Positions 7,177 to 15,193 of a stretch of 47,035 nt of DNA are shown here, in pieces. This stretch comes from Halorubrum sp. F4 (lineage in GTDB: Archaea; Halobacteriota; Halobacteria; Halobacteriales; Haloferacaceae). Within the stretch, counting starts at the first letter, position 1, and every line of letters begins with the position of its first letter. The notes under the pieces are model-generated. The model saw nothing but the letters and a program-made list of their open reading frames with translations. It had not been told where the DNA came from and did no database searches. Both the position numbers and the translations under genes were made by a program. The stretch is from NCBI RefSeq assembly GCF_027257195.1, contig NZ_JAPDFS010000001.1:746831-793865 (forward strand), given 5' to 3'.

Positions 7177-8225
7177 GCGACGATCTCGACCCGATCTCCC
7201 CGGTCGACGCGGTGGAGATGTTCCACGGTGCGATGGAGGACGAACACGCGGAGTCGACCAGGAGAAGCGAACGCTTTCGACTCCTCTCGTTCGTCCAGTT
7301 CTGTGACGAAGAGGGGATCGAGAACCTGAACGAACTCTCCGGTCGTGATCTCTTTCGATACCGGACCTGGCGTCGAGAAGGGGAAGGCGACGGGCGGGAC
7401 CCGATCCGATTGGTTACGCTGAAAAGCCAGCTCGCCACGCTTCGCCGATTCCTGCGCTTCGCCGGGAACATCGACGCGGTCGACCCGGAGCTGTACGAGC
7501 GGCTGACCCTTCCCACGATGAAGAACGGGGAAGACGTCTCGGAGTCGACGCTGAAACCCGAGCGGGCGATCGAGATACTGGACTACCTCGAGCACGCGCA
7601 ACCCGCATCCCGCGATCACCTGATCCTGCTCTTGATGTGGGAGACGGGCGCGCGGAGCGGTGCGATTCGCGGGCTCGACCTCGGTGACTGCGACCTCGAT
7701 GGGACGCATCCGCGGTTCTCCGGCCCGGCGGTTCACTTCGTCCATCGTCCGGAGACCGGTACCCCGCTCAAGAATCACGAGGACGGAACTCGTTGGAACC
7801 GGATCAGCGAGAAAGCGGCTCGCTACATCGAGGACTACATCGAGTACCATCGGGACGACGTGATCGATGAGTACGACCGAAACCCGCTGTTGACGACGGA
7901 GTACGGTCGTCCGGCCGGGAACACGCTTCGGACCGCGTTGCATAGGGTGACCCGTCCCTGCTGGCGTGGGGAAGGCTGTCCCCACGATCGTGACATCGAG
8001 GGGTGCGAGTCGACCCATATCGACCACGCGAGCAAGTGCCCGTCGTCGCGGTCTCCCCACGACGTACGGAGCGGCCGGGTGACTTACTATCGACGAGAGG
8101 ACGTCCCGCGGCGCATCGTCGAGGACCGACTGAACGCGAGTGAAGACATCCTGAGTCGCCACTACGATCGGCGGTCTGACCGTGAACAGGCAGAACAACG
8201 CAGCGACTTCCTCCCCGACCTATGA
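7173..8225 (+). CDS. Tyrosine recombinase/integrase of the provirus
   Basis: A 350-residue site-specific recombinase. The N-terminal half (about 20-120) fits a SAM-like core-binding domain. The catalytic half shows Arg161 in TGARSGAIRGLD, the HxxR box His296/Arg299 in SPHDVRSGRV, and the nucleophile Tyr331 in LSRHYDRRS. Four cysteines with His between the Arg box and the HxxR box (263, 269, 278, 289) look like a zinc-binding insert. Start is GTG 7173, overlapping the upstream stop. It is the last gene of the zinc-finger operon and marks the right side of the element. It is expected to integrate and, with helpers, excise the provirus. Confidence 0.88.
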   Translation: MSDDLDPISPVDAVEMFHGAMEDEHAESTRRSERFRLLSFVQFCDEEGIENLNELSGRDLFRYRTWRREGEGDGRDPIRLVTLKSQLATLRRFLRFAGNIDAVDPELYERLTLPTMKNGEDVSESTLKPERAIEILDYLEHAQPASRDHLILLLMWETGARSGAIRGLDLGDCDLDGTHPRFSGPAVHFVHRPETGTPLKNHEDGTRWNRISEKAARYIEDYIEYHRDDVIDEYDRNPLLTTEYGRPAGNTLRTALHRVTRPCWRGEGCPHDRDIEGCESTHIDHASKCPSSRSPHDVRSGRVTYYRREDVPRRIVEDRLNASEDILSRHYDRRSDREQAEQRSDFLPDL

Positions 8226-8326
8226 ACTCGAAACTGTACGCGCAAAATCGCCCAGTGCTCAACCCCCATCGTGCTCGTCATCCGTAGAGACGAGGGTCGC
8301 CGCCTTCGAACCGGGTACCCCGGTGG

Positions 8327-8332
8327 TATTAT
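8327..8332 (+). promoter_or_regulatory. TATA box of the SDR gene at 8357
   Basis: TATTAT is centred about 27 nt before ATG 8357 with no Shine-Dalgarno sequence, which fits a leaderless transcript. Confidence 0.45.
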
Positions 8333-8356
8333 GTTCACCCTCCCGACATCGCTCGT

Positions 8357-9061
8357 ATGGACGACACTCGGGTCGCGATCGTGACGGCGGCGGGAAGCGG
8401 CATCGGGGAGGCCTGCGCTCGGCGACTGAGCGCCGACGGATACGTGCCGGTGTTGTTGTCGCCGTCGGGCAGCGCCGTCGACGTCGCGAACGACCTCGGC
8501 GGCGACGGCTTCGAAGGGTCGGTGACCGATCCCGACGACCTCGCGGCGCTCGTGGAGACGACCCACGAGCGGTACGGTCGCATCGACGCCGTGGTGAACA
8601 ACACCGGGCATCCGCCCTCGGGCGATCTGATCGAGATCTCCGACGAGGAGTGGTACGAGGGGATGGACCTCGTGTTGATGAACACCGTTCGAATGGCTCG
8701 GCTCGTCACGCCGATCATGGAGGAACGGGGAGGCGGGGCGATCGTCAACGTCTCGACGTTCTCGGCGTTCGAGCCGTCGAGCGATTTCCCCGTGTCGTCG
8801 GTATTGCGGGCCGGTCTCGGGAGCTACACCAAGCTCTACGCCGACCGATACGCGGCGGACGGGATCCGCATGAACACGGTTCAGCCCGGATTCGTCGACA
8901 GCTACGACGTCGACGAGGAGACGAGAGCGAAGATCCCGATGGGGCGACCCGCACGGACCGAGGAGATCGCGGACGCGGTCGCGTACCTGCTCTCGGAGGA
9001 GTCGAGCTACGTCACCGGCCAGAACCTCCGCGTCGACGGCGGGATCACGTCGTCGATGTAG
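8357..9061 (+). CDS. Divergent short-chain dehydrogenase lacking the Tyr-x3-Lys motif
   Basis: A 234-residue Rossmann-fold protein of the SDR superfamily. The nucleotide-binding motif is TAAGSGIG (residues 10-17), and NNTG (81-84) stands for the usual NNAG. The C-terminal VTGQNLRVDGG is typical of the FabG-like branch. At the catalytic position, where YxxxK is expected, the sequence reads SSVLRAG, so Tyr is replaced by Ser147 and Lys by Arg151; the catalytic Ser region is NVSTFS (131-136). A related SDR subgroup with Ser/Asn and Arg at these sites exists in databases as oxidoreductases of unknown substrate. It stands alone beside the provirus. Activity as a normal dehydrogenase is doubtful. 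Confidence 0.8.
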   Translation: MDDTRVAIVTAAGSGIGEACARRLSADGYVPVLLSPSGSAVDVANDLGGDGFEGSVTDPDDLAALVETTHERYGRIDAVVNNTGHPPSGDLIEISDEEWYEGMDLVLMNTVRMARLVTPIMEERGGGAIVNVSTFSAFEPSSDFPVSSVLRAGLGSYTKLYADRYAADGIRMNTVQPGFVDSYDVDEETRAKIPMGRPARTEEIADAVAYLLSEESSYVTGQNLRVDGGITSSM

Positions 9062-9150
9062 GCTTACGTCGTCGATGTAGGAGAACGAGTACGGCTCACG
9101 GGTCGTCGGCTTCGTGAGTCCTCGGTCGAAACGCGTCGTTACCGGCGCAG

Positions 9151-9458
9151 TGACCGTCTCTAAAGCCCCAGCCGCTCGTCCGTACGGAGTCGGAGACGTG
9201 ATCACGGAGAACACATCCAAAGCCCCAGTCGCGAGGGCTCGGTGCGCTCGCTGTGGTCCTCGTCGCTCACTTCGTTCGCTCCTGCGGTCCTTACGTCGCG
9301 CGCCGTCGCCCTCGCGACTGCCCCTTTGAATCCCACCCGACTGCGACCGCCCCGCACCTCACGCCTCCCCAGCCTCGCGGCTCCTTTCAGTCGCCGCGTC
9401 CCTCGCGCGGGCTGGCTCGCGGTCGCCGAGGCGACCGCTCGCAGGCGCACGCCACCGC
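9151..9458 (+). repeat. Structured intergenic repeat, copy 1
   Basis: About 308 nt between two convergent genes, sharing ordered blocks with copy 2 at 37377-37715: AAAGCCCCAG, CCCCTTTGAATCCCACCCG, CGCCCCGCACCTCA, CCTCCCCAGCCTCG, TCCCTCGCGCGGGC and GGCGCACGCCACCGC. Between the blocks are stems whose sequence differs from copy 2: GTCGCGAGGGC 9228-9238 with GCCCTCGCGAC 9308-9318; CGCGGC 9376-9381 with GCCGCG 9393-9398; GCGGTCGC 9419-9426 with GCGACCGC 9431-9438. A second head (CTAAAGCCCCAGCCG, 9160-9174) precedes the main one at 9217. No protein frame is conserved between copies. It could be a non-coding RNA or a MITE-like mobile structure. The rest of the gap 9062-9498 holds nothing else I can name. 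Confidence 0.75.
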
Positions 9459-9498
9459 ATCGATCTCGTGTCGGAACGGGGTCCGCGTCCGAAACGAC

Positions 9499-10503
9499 TC
9501 AGTCGGCCGTCGAGGGCGTCCCGAGGTACTTCTCGTTGAACTCGTACTCGCCCTCGTCGTTCTCGACCAGGTACTCGCCGTAGTAGGGGACGCGGTTCTC
9601 GACGACCGCCTCGAACGTCTCGGCGATCTCCTCGCGGCTCATCTCGCCCATCGACCGGAGGTCGTCGTTGCGGTTGAGACAGCCCTTCAGGTAGCCCTCG
9701 TGGGTGACGCGGACGCGGCCGCAGTTGGCACAGAACTCCTCGTTCTCGACCGGGTCGACGATCTCCACCATCCCGCCGCCCTCGCCGGAGGCGTCCTCGC
9801 CGACGAAGTACCGCTTGCGGTCGTGCATCTCGCGGTGTTCGACCCGGTCCGCCTCCTCGGCGAGCCAGTCGTGGACGCGCCCGATGTCGACGTTCCATTC
9901 GGGCTTGCCGGTCAGCTCCGGCATGTACTCGATGAGCTGGAGCTGGAGCCCCTCGTTTTCGGCGACGTGATCGACCATCTCCTCGACGTAGCCCGCGGTG
10001 TGGGTGAACACCACCATGTTGAGCTTCACGGGGTCGAGCCCGGCGTCGACGGCGGCTCGGACGCCCTCGAGGACCTGCTCGTACGCGCCCGACTTCGTCA
10101 CCTCGGCGAAGTCGTCGGGATCGAGCGCGTCCTGTGAGACGTTGACGCGGTCGAGACCGGCCGCCTTCAGGTCCTCGGCGCGTCCTGGGAGGAACGTCCC
10201 GTTCGTCGTCATCGACACCTCCATCGAGTCGGGCGTGCGCTCGATGATCTCCTCTAAGTCCTGCCGGAGCATGGGCTCGCCGCCGGTGAACTTCACCGAG
10301 TCGACGCCGTACCCCTCGACGACCTCCAGAAAGCGGACCACGTCGTCGGCGCTCATCTCGTCCGGGCTCGGCTCCATCGGTCCGCGCGTGTCGCCGAGGC
10401 CCTCGTTGTGACAGTAGATACAGTCGAAGTTACACCGGTCGGTGAGCGAGATCCGCACGCCCGTCACCTCCCGTCCGAAATCGTCCGCGAGCGGCTCGGC
10501 CAT
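9499..10503 (-). CDS. moaA: GTP 3',8-cyclase MoaA
   Basis: A 334-residue radical SAM enzyme that converts GTP to the precursor of cyclic pyranopterin monophosphate in molybdopterin/tungstopterin synthesis. The radical SAM cluster motif is CNFDCIYC (Cys24, 28, 31), followed by GGEP. The second cluster is formed by C-terminal cysteines in [12 protein letters not shown] and GCLN. ATG 10503 ([11 protein letters not shown]) is chosen because the conserved N-terminus begins there; an ATG 18 nt upstream is possible. The cofactor serves enzymes such as the tungsten-type aldehyde oxidoreductase at 31.5 kb. The gene stands alone, convergent with the repeat element. Confidence 0.93.
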   Translation of the reverse strand: MAEPLADDFGREVTGVRISLTDRCNFDCIYCHNEGLGDTRGPMEPSPDEMSADDVVRFLEVVEGYGVDSVKFTGGEPMLRQDLEEIIERTPDSMEVSMTTNGTFLPGRAEDLKAAGLDRVNVSQDALDPDDFAEVTKSGAYEQVLEGVRAAVDAGLDPVKLNMVVFTHTAGYVEEMVDHVAENEGLQLQLIEYMPELTGKPEWNVDIGRVHDWLAEEADRVEHREMHDRKRYFVGEDASGEGGGMVEIVDPVENEEFCANCGRVRVTHEGYLKGCLNRNDDLRSMGEMSREEIAETFEAVVENRVPYYGEYLVENDEGEYEFNEKYLGTPSTAD

Positions 10504-10581
10504 ACCATGTGATACCCGCACGAACGTTTAAACATCCGGGTGGAGACGGCCGGAACGTAACTTCGAAGAGTTACGTCCACC

Positions 10582-11268
10582 CTATTCGGTTCCGGGAACC
10601 GGCGACGCGCGGGCACCCCATTCCTCGCCCGCGTACGCCATCTCCCAGAAAGCGAGTTCGAGCCGGGCGCTCGTCAGGAACGCCTCGCGCATCGCGTTCC
10701 GGTGCCCCGGATACGAGGCCGCGTACTCGTCGACGGTCTCGCGGAGCGAGGCGGTCTCCGCCCGGAAACCCTCGCTCGTGTACGTCTCGATGAACGGCGT
10801 GTACCGATGTTCCTCGTCGGCGAGTACCGCCATGTGGTCGGCCACGTCTAGATATCCCCGCATACACGGGAACAACGCCGCGACCGTGACCGGAACCGGT
10901 CGGTCGTAGGCGGTTCGAACGAGAAAGCTCGTGTACGCCTCACAGGTCGGCAGCTTCGTCGTCTCCTCGAGGTCAGTTTCACTGGTCCCGTACTCGGTCG
11001 CGAACGATCGGTGGAGGTCGAGCTCCTCGTTCAACACGGCGTCCGCGCCGCCGAGCAGCGTCGCCATCGCGGACTCTTCACGCGCCTTCGCGCCCGCGAC
11101 CGCGTACGTTCTGGCGTATTCGAAGAGGTACAGGTAGTCCTGTTCGAGCCACCGGCGAAACGCCGCGTCCGCGAGGTCGCCGGCGGCCAACTCGCGAACG
11201 AACGGATGGTCGAGCTGTGCCGCCCAGATCGTCGATCCCGCGTTCAGGAGGTCATCCGTGAAGGCCAT
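10582..11268 (-). CDS. tenA: Thiaminase II/aminopyrimidine aminohydrolase, TenA family
   Basis: A 228-residue all-helical enzyme of thiamine salvage that hydrolyses aminopyrimidine breakdown products of thiamine. Key residues align in number with Bacillus subtilis TenA: Asp44 in LEQD, Cys135 in LFPCMRGY and a C-terminal glutamate in FWEMAY. Tyr-rich EYARTYA is the usual helix of the family. On its strand the start is preceded by a Shine-Dalgarno-like GGGAGGCGAT and a TATA-like AAAGTTATAA (11291-11300), 26 nt away. Thiamine genes thiM and thiE lie 6-8 kb away, so it is part of a dispersed thiamine set. Confidence 0.9.
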   Translation of the reverse strand: MAFTDDLLNAGSTIWAAQLDHPFVRELAAGDLADAAFRRWLEQDYLYLFEYARTYAVAGAKAREESAMATLLGGADAVLNEELDLHRSFATEYGTSETDLEETTKLPTCEAYTSFLVRTAYDRPVPVTVAALFPCMRGYLDVADHMAVLADEEHRYTPFIETYTSEGFRAETASLRETVDEYAASYPGHRNAMREAFLTSARLELAFWEMAYAGEEWGARASPVPGTE

Positions 11269-11320
11269 GGGATCGCCTCCCGCCGAGTGATTATAACTTT
11301 GTTGTATTACTAGGTGATTC

Positions 11321-12103
11321 TCACGGAATACGGACTCGGAGTCCGTCGGCGGCGACCCGAACGTCGCCGTCGAATCCCGCTTCCCGAACGCTCGCTTCCA
11401 TCTCCGCCTCGCGGCCGCCGGTGTGTGGGTAGAGGTGTGAAAGCAGTAGCGTCCCGACGTCGACGTCCGAAAGCGACCGCCCGAGCGACGTGGGCGTCGG
11501 ATGGTTCGAGACGTCGGTTCCGTCGGGAAACGAGCAGTCGTGGACGAGCACGTCGCTGCCGTCCGCGAACCGGGCGAGCCCCGCGAACGCCTCGGAGTCG
11601 CCGGACAGCGTGAGCGGCCCCTCGGCGGGCTCGCGCTCGCGGCTCGGCGGCGAGAACCGATACGCCAGACCCGACATCGAGTGACGCGTCTCGCGACCGA
11701 CGACGTCGAACCCGCCCGCGGTGAACGCTCGCCCCGCCGGGACCTCCCGGATCGCGACATCGATCCGCCCGTCGAGGTAGTCGTGGACGTCCAACAGGCC
11801 GTCGATGAGCGCCTTGGTCCCGGTCGGGCCGACGACCTCCAGATGCTCCTCGCCGGCCAGCCACCGCGCCTTCACGAGCGGGAGCAGCGCGGCGACGTGG
11901 TCGAGGTGATGATGCGTGAGCAGGACGGTCGAGACGTCCTCGTATCCCGGGTCGGTGTCGGCGAGCCGATGGAGCACGCCGCTGCCGCAGTCGACGAGCA
12001 GCGACCTGTCGACATCGTCCCCGTGGTCCTTGAGGAGGTACCCCGCCTGGACTCGTTCGGGGACCGGCATCGCGCTTCCGCTGCCGAGGACGGTGAGTTC
12101 CAT
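11321..12103 (-). CDS. Metallo-beta-lactamase fold hydrolase, RNase Z-like
   Basis: A 260-residue protein with the dinuclear metal signature THHHLDHVAALLPL and further ligands in SGDSEAF, VHDCSF and LSHLYPHTGG. The N-terminal MELTVLGSGSAMPVP resembles RNase Z/ElaC and related phosphodiesterases. It lacks the long exosite expected for a full tRNase Z, so a generic phosphodiesterase or hydrolase is the safe call. It ends 53 nt before the tenA start on the same strand and may be cotranscribed with it. Confidence 0.82.
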   Translation of the reverse strand: MELTVLGSGSAMPVPERVQAGYLLKDHGDDVDRSLLVDCGSGVLHRLADTDPGYEDVSTVLLTHHHLDHVAALLPLVKARWLAGEEHLEVVGPTGTKALIDGLLDVHDYLDGRIDVAIREVPAGRAFTAGGFDVVGRETRHSMSGLAYRFSPPSREREPAEGPLTLSGDSEAFAGLARFADGSDVLVHDCSFPDGTDVSNHPTPTSLGRSLSDVDVGTLLLSHLYPHTGGREAEMEASVREAGFDGDVRVAADGLRVRIP

Positions 12104-12156
12104 GCGGGACCCTGTTCCGCTGCGGGCAAGTAAGTTGAGGACCGCCGACGCCGTCG

Positions 12157-12204
12157 GCCGTGAAACCGACGGCCGGCCGCCGACAGCCGTGGAACCGACG
12201 GCCG
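12157..12204. repeat. Two near-identical 19-nt direct repeats
   Basis: GCCGTGAAACCGACGGCCG at 12157-12175 recurs with one change at 12186-12204, in the GC-rich spacer between the hydrolase and UspA genes. Further GACGGCC words follow. The units are partly self-complementary and may form hairpins ending the uspA transcript; no other function is evident. Confidence 0.4.
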
Positions 12205-12241
12205 AGCGTCGACGGCCGCGCCGACCGAGTGCTCGGCGGCG

Positions 12242-12667
12242 CTACTTGATCAGGAACACGGGAACCGTCGCGTCGTCGGTGACGCGGTCCGAGACGCTTC
12301 CGAGCGACCGGATCCGTTCGCGCGGCGACTTCCCCTCCGGGCTCATCACGATCACGTCGATCCCCTCCTCCTCGGCGTACGCGACGATCTCGGTGTCGGG
12401 CGTGCCGTGGCGCACCTGGGTCTCGACGTCGAGGCCGGCTTCTTCGACCCGCTCCGCGACGGCGGCGACGGCCGCGTCACCCTGTTCTTCGAGGTCGGTG
12501 ACGACCTCGTCGTGGAGGTCGCCGGAACTCGCGTTCGCCACGCGACGGTCCACGACGTACAGCGCGTGGACGGTCGCGCCGTGGTCGCTCGCCAACGGGA
12601 TCGCGTGATCGAGCGCGCGGTCGACCGCCTCGCTGCCGTCGGTCGGAACCAGGATGTGGTCGTACAT
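12242..12667 (-). CDS. Universal stress protein, UspA family
   Basis: A 141-residue single-domain Usp protein with the typical start MYDHILVPTDGSE and the C-terminal loop MSPEGKSPRERIRSLGSVSD. That loop corresponds to the ATP-binding Gx2Gx9GS region but keeps only part of it, so nucleotide binding is uncertain. Such proteins occur in many copies in haloarchaea, and their partners are mostly unknown. A TATA-like ATTCTTATC (12692-12700, minus) lies 28 nt from the ATG, indicating a leaderless single-gene transcript. Confidence 0.9.
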   Translation of the reverse strand: MYDHILVPTDGSEAVDRALDHAIPLASDHGATVHALYVVDRRVANASSGDLHDEVVTDLEEQGDAAVAAVAERVEEAGLDVETQVRHGTPDTEIVAYAEEEGIDVIVMSPEGKSPRERIRSLGSVSDRVTDDATVPVFLIK

Positions 12668-12749
12668 GTTCGACGGTTCGCGCGGGACTGGGATAAGAAT
12701 GGGGTCGGATCCTCATCGGACGAGGTTCCGTACGGGCTCCCGCGGGAGT

Positions 12750-13307
12750 TCACTCCGCGCGCCAGGAACCGCCGATCTCCGACCGCGTCGACGACTCCGC
12801 CTCGCCGCCCCGGAAGACGCTCACGCGACCGGTCTCCTCGCTCAGGGTGACCGTCGCGACGACCTCCGGACGGACCGACGTCTCGAGCGCGCTCATGTGT
12901 CGCGAGCCCATCCACGGTTCGTAGGCGATGTCGTCGGCGAGGTCGCCCTCGTCGCTTCCCGTCCCGAGGTCCCGGAACCGGACCATCTGCGACTCGATCT
13001 CGCCGTCGACCGCGACGACGACGCCGCCGTCTCCCTCGAGGGCCACCGTTTCCGTCGCCTCGACGAACGCGTGCTCGTCGAAGACGGACCGGCACCGGTC
13101 CCGCGGCCATCGGTTGTCACCCATGGGGTCCGCATACGACCCGTACTCCCGGTCGGCGACGACCGCGAAGTACAGTCCCGGCCCCTTCACGTGGGGTTCC
13201 TCCCAGCCGTCGAAATCGAGGCTCACGTGTTCCGCACAGAACCGCAGGCGGTCGATCAGTTCCCGAACGCGCTCGTGGGACCCGTACTCGATCGCGAGGC
13301 TACTCAT
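12750..13307 (-). CDS. dacZ: Diadenylate cyclase DacZ (c-di-AMP synthase)
   Basis: A 185-residue protein with the DAC (DisA_N) nucleotide-binding fold of archaeal diadenylate cyclases. These make c-di-AMP, implicated in osmotic and salt homeostasis in haloarchaea. The two signature regions are VAVDGEIES (DGE at 101-103, canonical DGA) and GSRHMSALETS (RHM at 136-138, canonical RHR). The small departures are noted because they touch catalytic loops. The start is preceded by a strong Shine-Dalgarno sequence (AAAGGAGGGGAG), and a TATA box lies about 70 nt upstream, so unlike its neighbours this mRNA has a real 5' leader. Confidence 0.8.
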   Translation of the reverse strand: MSSLAIEYGSHERVRELIDRLRFCAEHVSLDFDGWEEPHVKGPGLYFAVVADREYGSYADPMGDNRWPRDRCRSVFDEHAFVEATETVALEGDGGVVVAVDGEIESQMVRFRDLGTGSDEGDLADDIAYEPWMGSRHMSALETSVRPEVVATVTLSEETGRVSVFRGGEAESSTRSEIGGSWRAE

Positions 13308-13373
13308 CTCCCCTCCTTTCGCGACCCGCCTCGTCCGCGACGCTCGTCTCCATACTCGAACGACGGGCGCCCC

Positions 13374-13382
13374 GTATATAAG
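13374..13382 (-). promoter_or_regulatory. TATA box of dacZ inside a CCCC/GGGG palindrome
   Basis: On the minus strand CTTATATAC is flanked by CCCC and GGGG, so the box sits in a symmetric element. It is about 70 nt from the start codon, implying a leader of roughly 40-45 nt with a Shine-Dalgarno site. Confidence 0.55.
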
Positions 13383-13414
13383 GGGTTTCGAGTCGGATCC
13401 GCGGTCGGCCGCAC

Positions 13415-14308
13415 TCACTCCCCGGCGGACGACGGACGCAGGAGCCCGGCGTCGAACCGGTCGGTCTTGAGGAGGCCGAGGCCGAACGCGATCGCGACGA
13501 GCGCGGGGAGGGAGTTTCCGAACCAGACGTTGATCCCGCCCCAGAGGATCACGAAACTCACCATGTCGTCGAGCATGAACTCGCACGTCGCCAGCCGCTC
13601 GCGGACCGCGTCCGTCTCGAACGCCCGATCCAGCGTGACCACCGCGACGACCGCCGACAACACCCATCCCGCGTAGTTCGAGAGGGGAACGCCGTAGAAC
13701 GCGCCGCCGCCGAACGTCCAGAAGCCGACGGCGACCGCGCCGGGATCCAACACCACGTCCATCGCGACCACGGTCGCGCTCACGGCGAGCAGTCGGATCC
13801 ACCCGTTCGAGGCCCGTCCGCCGAGGAGCAGCAGACAGAGCAGGTAGGCGTTGACCACGAGCGGGATGAAGAACACCGGGAGCGCGAGCGGCACCCCGCC
13901 GAGCATCGGGCCGAGGTCGATCGCGTACTCGAAGCTCCCGTACGGCCAGCCCGTCCGGACCCCGACGCTCTCGATGGCGTAGGTGTACGCGACGAGGACG
14001 CCGAGCCAGCCGGCCGCTCGCCGGTCGAAGAGCGGGAGGGTCCCGGCCACGAGCGGGGACCGCATCACGCAGACGCCGAACAGCACGAACCAGGGATGGA
14101 AGGCGAACGGCTCGGGTATCCACCCCTCCGCGCTCCCGACGAGCGTGACCGCGCCGACCGCCGGAAAGAGCACGGCGATCGTGAAACGGTTCTCGCGGAC
14201 GGTCCGGTCGAGCAGGGCCTCGGCACCCTGGCGGGTGTCCGGGAGGCGGTCTCGGAAGCTTCCCCCGTGAGAGCCGGATGCCGTCGCGGAGGAGCCGTCG
14301 TCGCTCAT
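13415..14308 (-). CDS. cruF: Bisanhydrobacterioruberin hydratase CruF
   Basis: A 297-residue integral membrane protein with about seven hydrophobic segments. It belongs to the carotenoid 1,2-hydratase (CruF/DUF422) family and adds water to the C50 intermediate in the last step of bacterioruberin synthesis. The central motif region (TGWPYGSFEYA, LDPGAVAVGFW) is characteristic of the family. It is third in crtD-lyeJ-cruF, starting inside the stop of lyeJ (ATG 14308 over 14305). The first 35 residues are hydrophilic and Ser/Gly-rich. Confidence 0.88.
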   Translation of the reverse strand: MSDDGSSATASGSHGGSFRDRLPDTRQGAEALLDRTVRENRFTIAVLFPAVGAVTLVGSAEGWIPEPFAFHPWFVLFGVCVMRSPLVAGTLPLFDRRAAGWLGVLVAYTYAIESVGVRTGWPYGSFEYAIDLGPMLGGVPLALPVFFIPLVVNAYLLCLLLLGGRASNGWIRLLAVSATVVAMDVVLDPGAVAVGFWTFGGGAFYGVPLSNYAGWVLSAVVAVVTLDRAFETDAVRERLATCEFMLDDMVSFVILWGGINVWFGNSLPALVAIAFGLGLLKTDRFDAGLLRPSSAGE

Positions 14309-15189
14309 CCGATCGCCTCCCAGACGGGGGAGACCCGCCAGAGCCCGCCCATCGCGAGCAGGGTCCCGACGACGGTGTTGAGCGCGGGGAACCACCAGTA
14401 GGCGCGGTCGACGTCGACCGACGAGGTCGCGACCCACGTCACGAAGACGGGGTAGACGCCGAGCAGCACGCCGAGTCGAACGTCGACCGCGGCGAACGCG
14501 ACCGCGGCGACGACCCAGCAGGCGAGACAGTACGCGTACGTCCGCGGCTCCCCGAGCAGCGTGGCGGTCGTCCGGATCCCCGCCTCGCGGTCGGGCTCGA
14601 TGTCCGGGATCGCGGAGAACGTGTGCATCCCCATCGTCCATAGCCACGCGCCGGCGAGCGCCGCGATCGGCGGGCTCGACCCCGCGACCGTCGCGTACGC
14701 GGCGGCCCCGGGAAGGACGTAGAGCCCGTTCGAGGCCGAGTCCGCGAACGGGATCGTCTTGAACCGCAGGGGCGGCGCGCTGTACCCCGCGCCGAGGACG
14801 AAGAAGCCGGCGAGATACGGCCACGCGACCCGCGGCGTGAGCGCGAACGTTCCGACTCCGAGGGCGGCGGCGACGACCACCGCCAGCAGGGCGATCCGGT
14901 TTCCCCGCCACCGTGCCTCCCGGTCGTCCTTCTTGGGGTTGTGTTCGTCGACGTCCGCGTCGAAGACGTCGTTGACGCCGTAGAGGAAGACGTTCGCCGG
15001 AACGAGGAAGTAGCCCGCGAGCGCGACCGTCGTCGGCGTGAACAGCCCGCCGAGGTCGTCGATCCCGTAGGTGACGCCGACCGCGACCGGGCCGGCGAGG
15101 TAGAGCCAGAAGCGCGGCCGAGAGAGCACGAACAGGTAGCGGAGGTGGTCGACGGCGGACCGCTCCTCCTCGCTGTCGGGTCCGGTCAC
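14305..15189 (-). CDS. lyeJ: Lycopene elongase/1,2-hydratase LyeJ (UbiA prenyltransferase)
   Basis: A 294-residue membrane prenyltransferase of the UbiA superfamily. It adds two C5 units to lycopene, making C50 bacterioruberin precursors. The first Asp-rich motif is NDVFDADVDEHNP, and the second is DIEPDREAG. About eight membrane helices can be seen. It lies 4 nt after crtD and overlaps cruF, the standard haloarchaeal bacterioruberin operon, which gives the red pigment of the membrane. Confidence 0.92.
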   Translation of the reverse strand: MTGPDSEEERSAVDHLRYLFVLSRPRFWLYLAGPVAVGVTYGIDDLGGLFTPTTVALAGYFLVPANVFLYGVNDVFDADVDEHNPKKDDREARWRGNRIALLAVVVAAALGVGTFALTPRVAWPYLAGFFVLGAGYSAPPLRFKTIPFADSASNGLYVLPGAAAYATVAGSSPPIAALAGAWLWTMGMHTFSAIPDIEPDREAGIRTTATLLGEPRTYAYCLACWVVAAVAFAAVDVRLGVLLGVYPVFVTWVATSSVDVDRAYWWFPALNTVVGTLLAMGGLWRVSPVWEAIG

Positions 15190-15193
15190 GGCG

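Larger units (their letters stand above)
1..8225. mobile_element. Right part of an integrated pleolipovirus-like provirus
   Basis: The gene order (small protein, four-helix membrane protein, Tat-exported spike with C-terminal anchor, two membrane proteins, P-loop NTPase) matches the conserved structural block of pleolipoviruses (VP3, VP4, ORF6, ORF7, VP8). A tyrosine integrase closes the right side. The left end is outside the window, so rep and the left attachment site are not seen. The right boundary is placed after the integrase and is uncertain; it lies somewhere between 8226 and about 8320. I found no tRNA gene at this junction. An AT-rich island (4839-6278) interrupts the otherwise GC-rich element. 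Confidence 0.8.

Noticed and set aside
8226..8356. The GGGTACCC palindrome and TTCGAA near 8305-8320 as the provirus attachment site in a decayed tRNA
   Set aside because: The surrounding bases do not pair as a T-arm, and the left end is not in the window, so no direct repeat can be matched.
9253..10137. A 294-codon plus-strand frame crossing repeat copy 1 and moaA
   Set aside because: Its first part lies in a structured repeat with no coding conservation, and the rest is antisense to moaA.
11269..11760. An N-terminal extension of tenA through the hydrolase gene
   Set aside because: Arg/Ser-rich shadow sequence with no TenA similarity; numbering from ATG 11268 puts the catalytic residues at the positions of characterised TenA.
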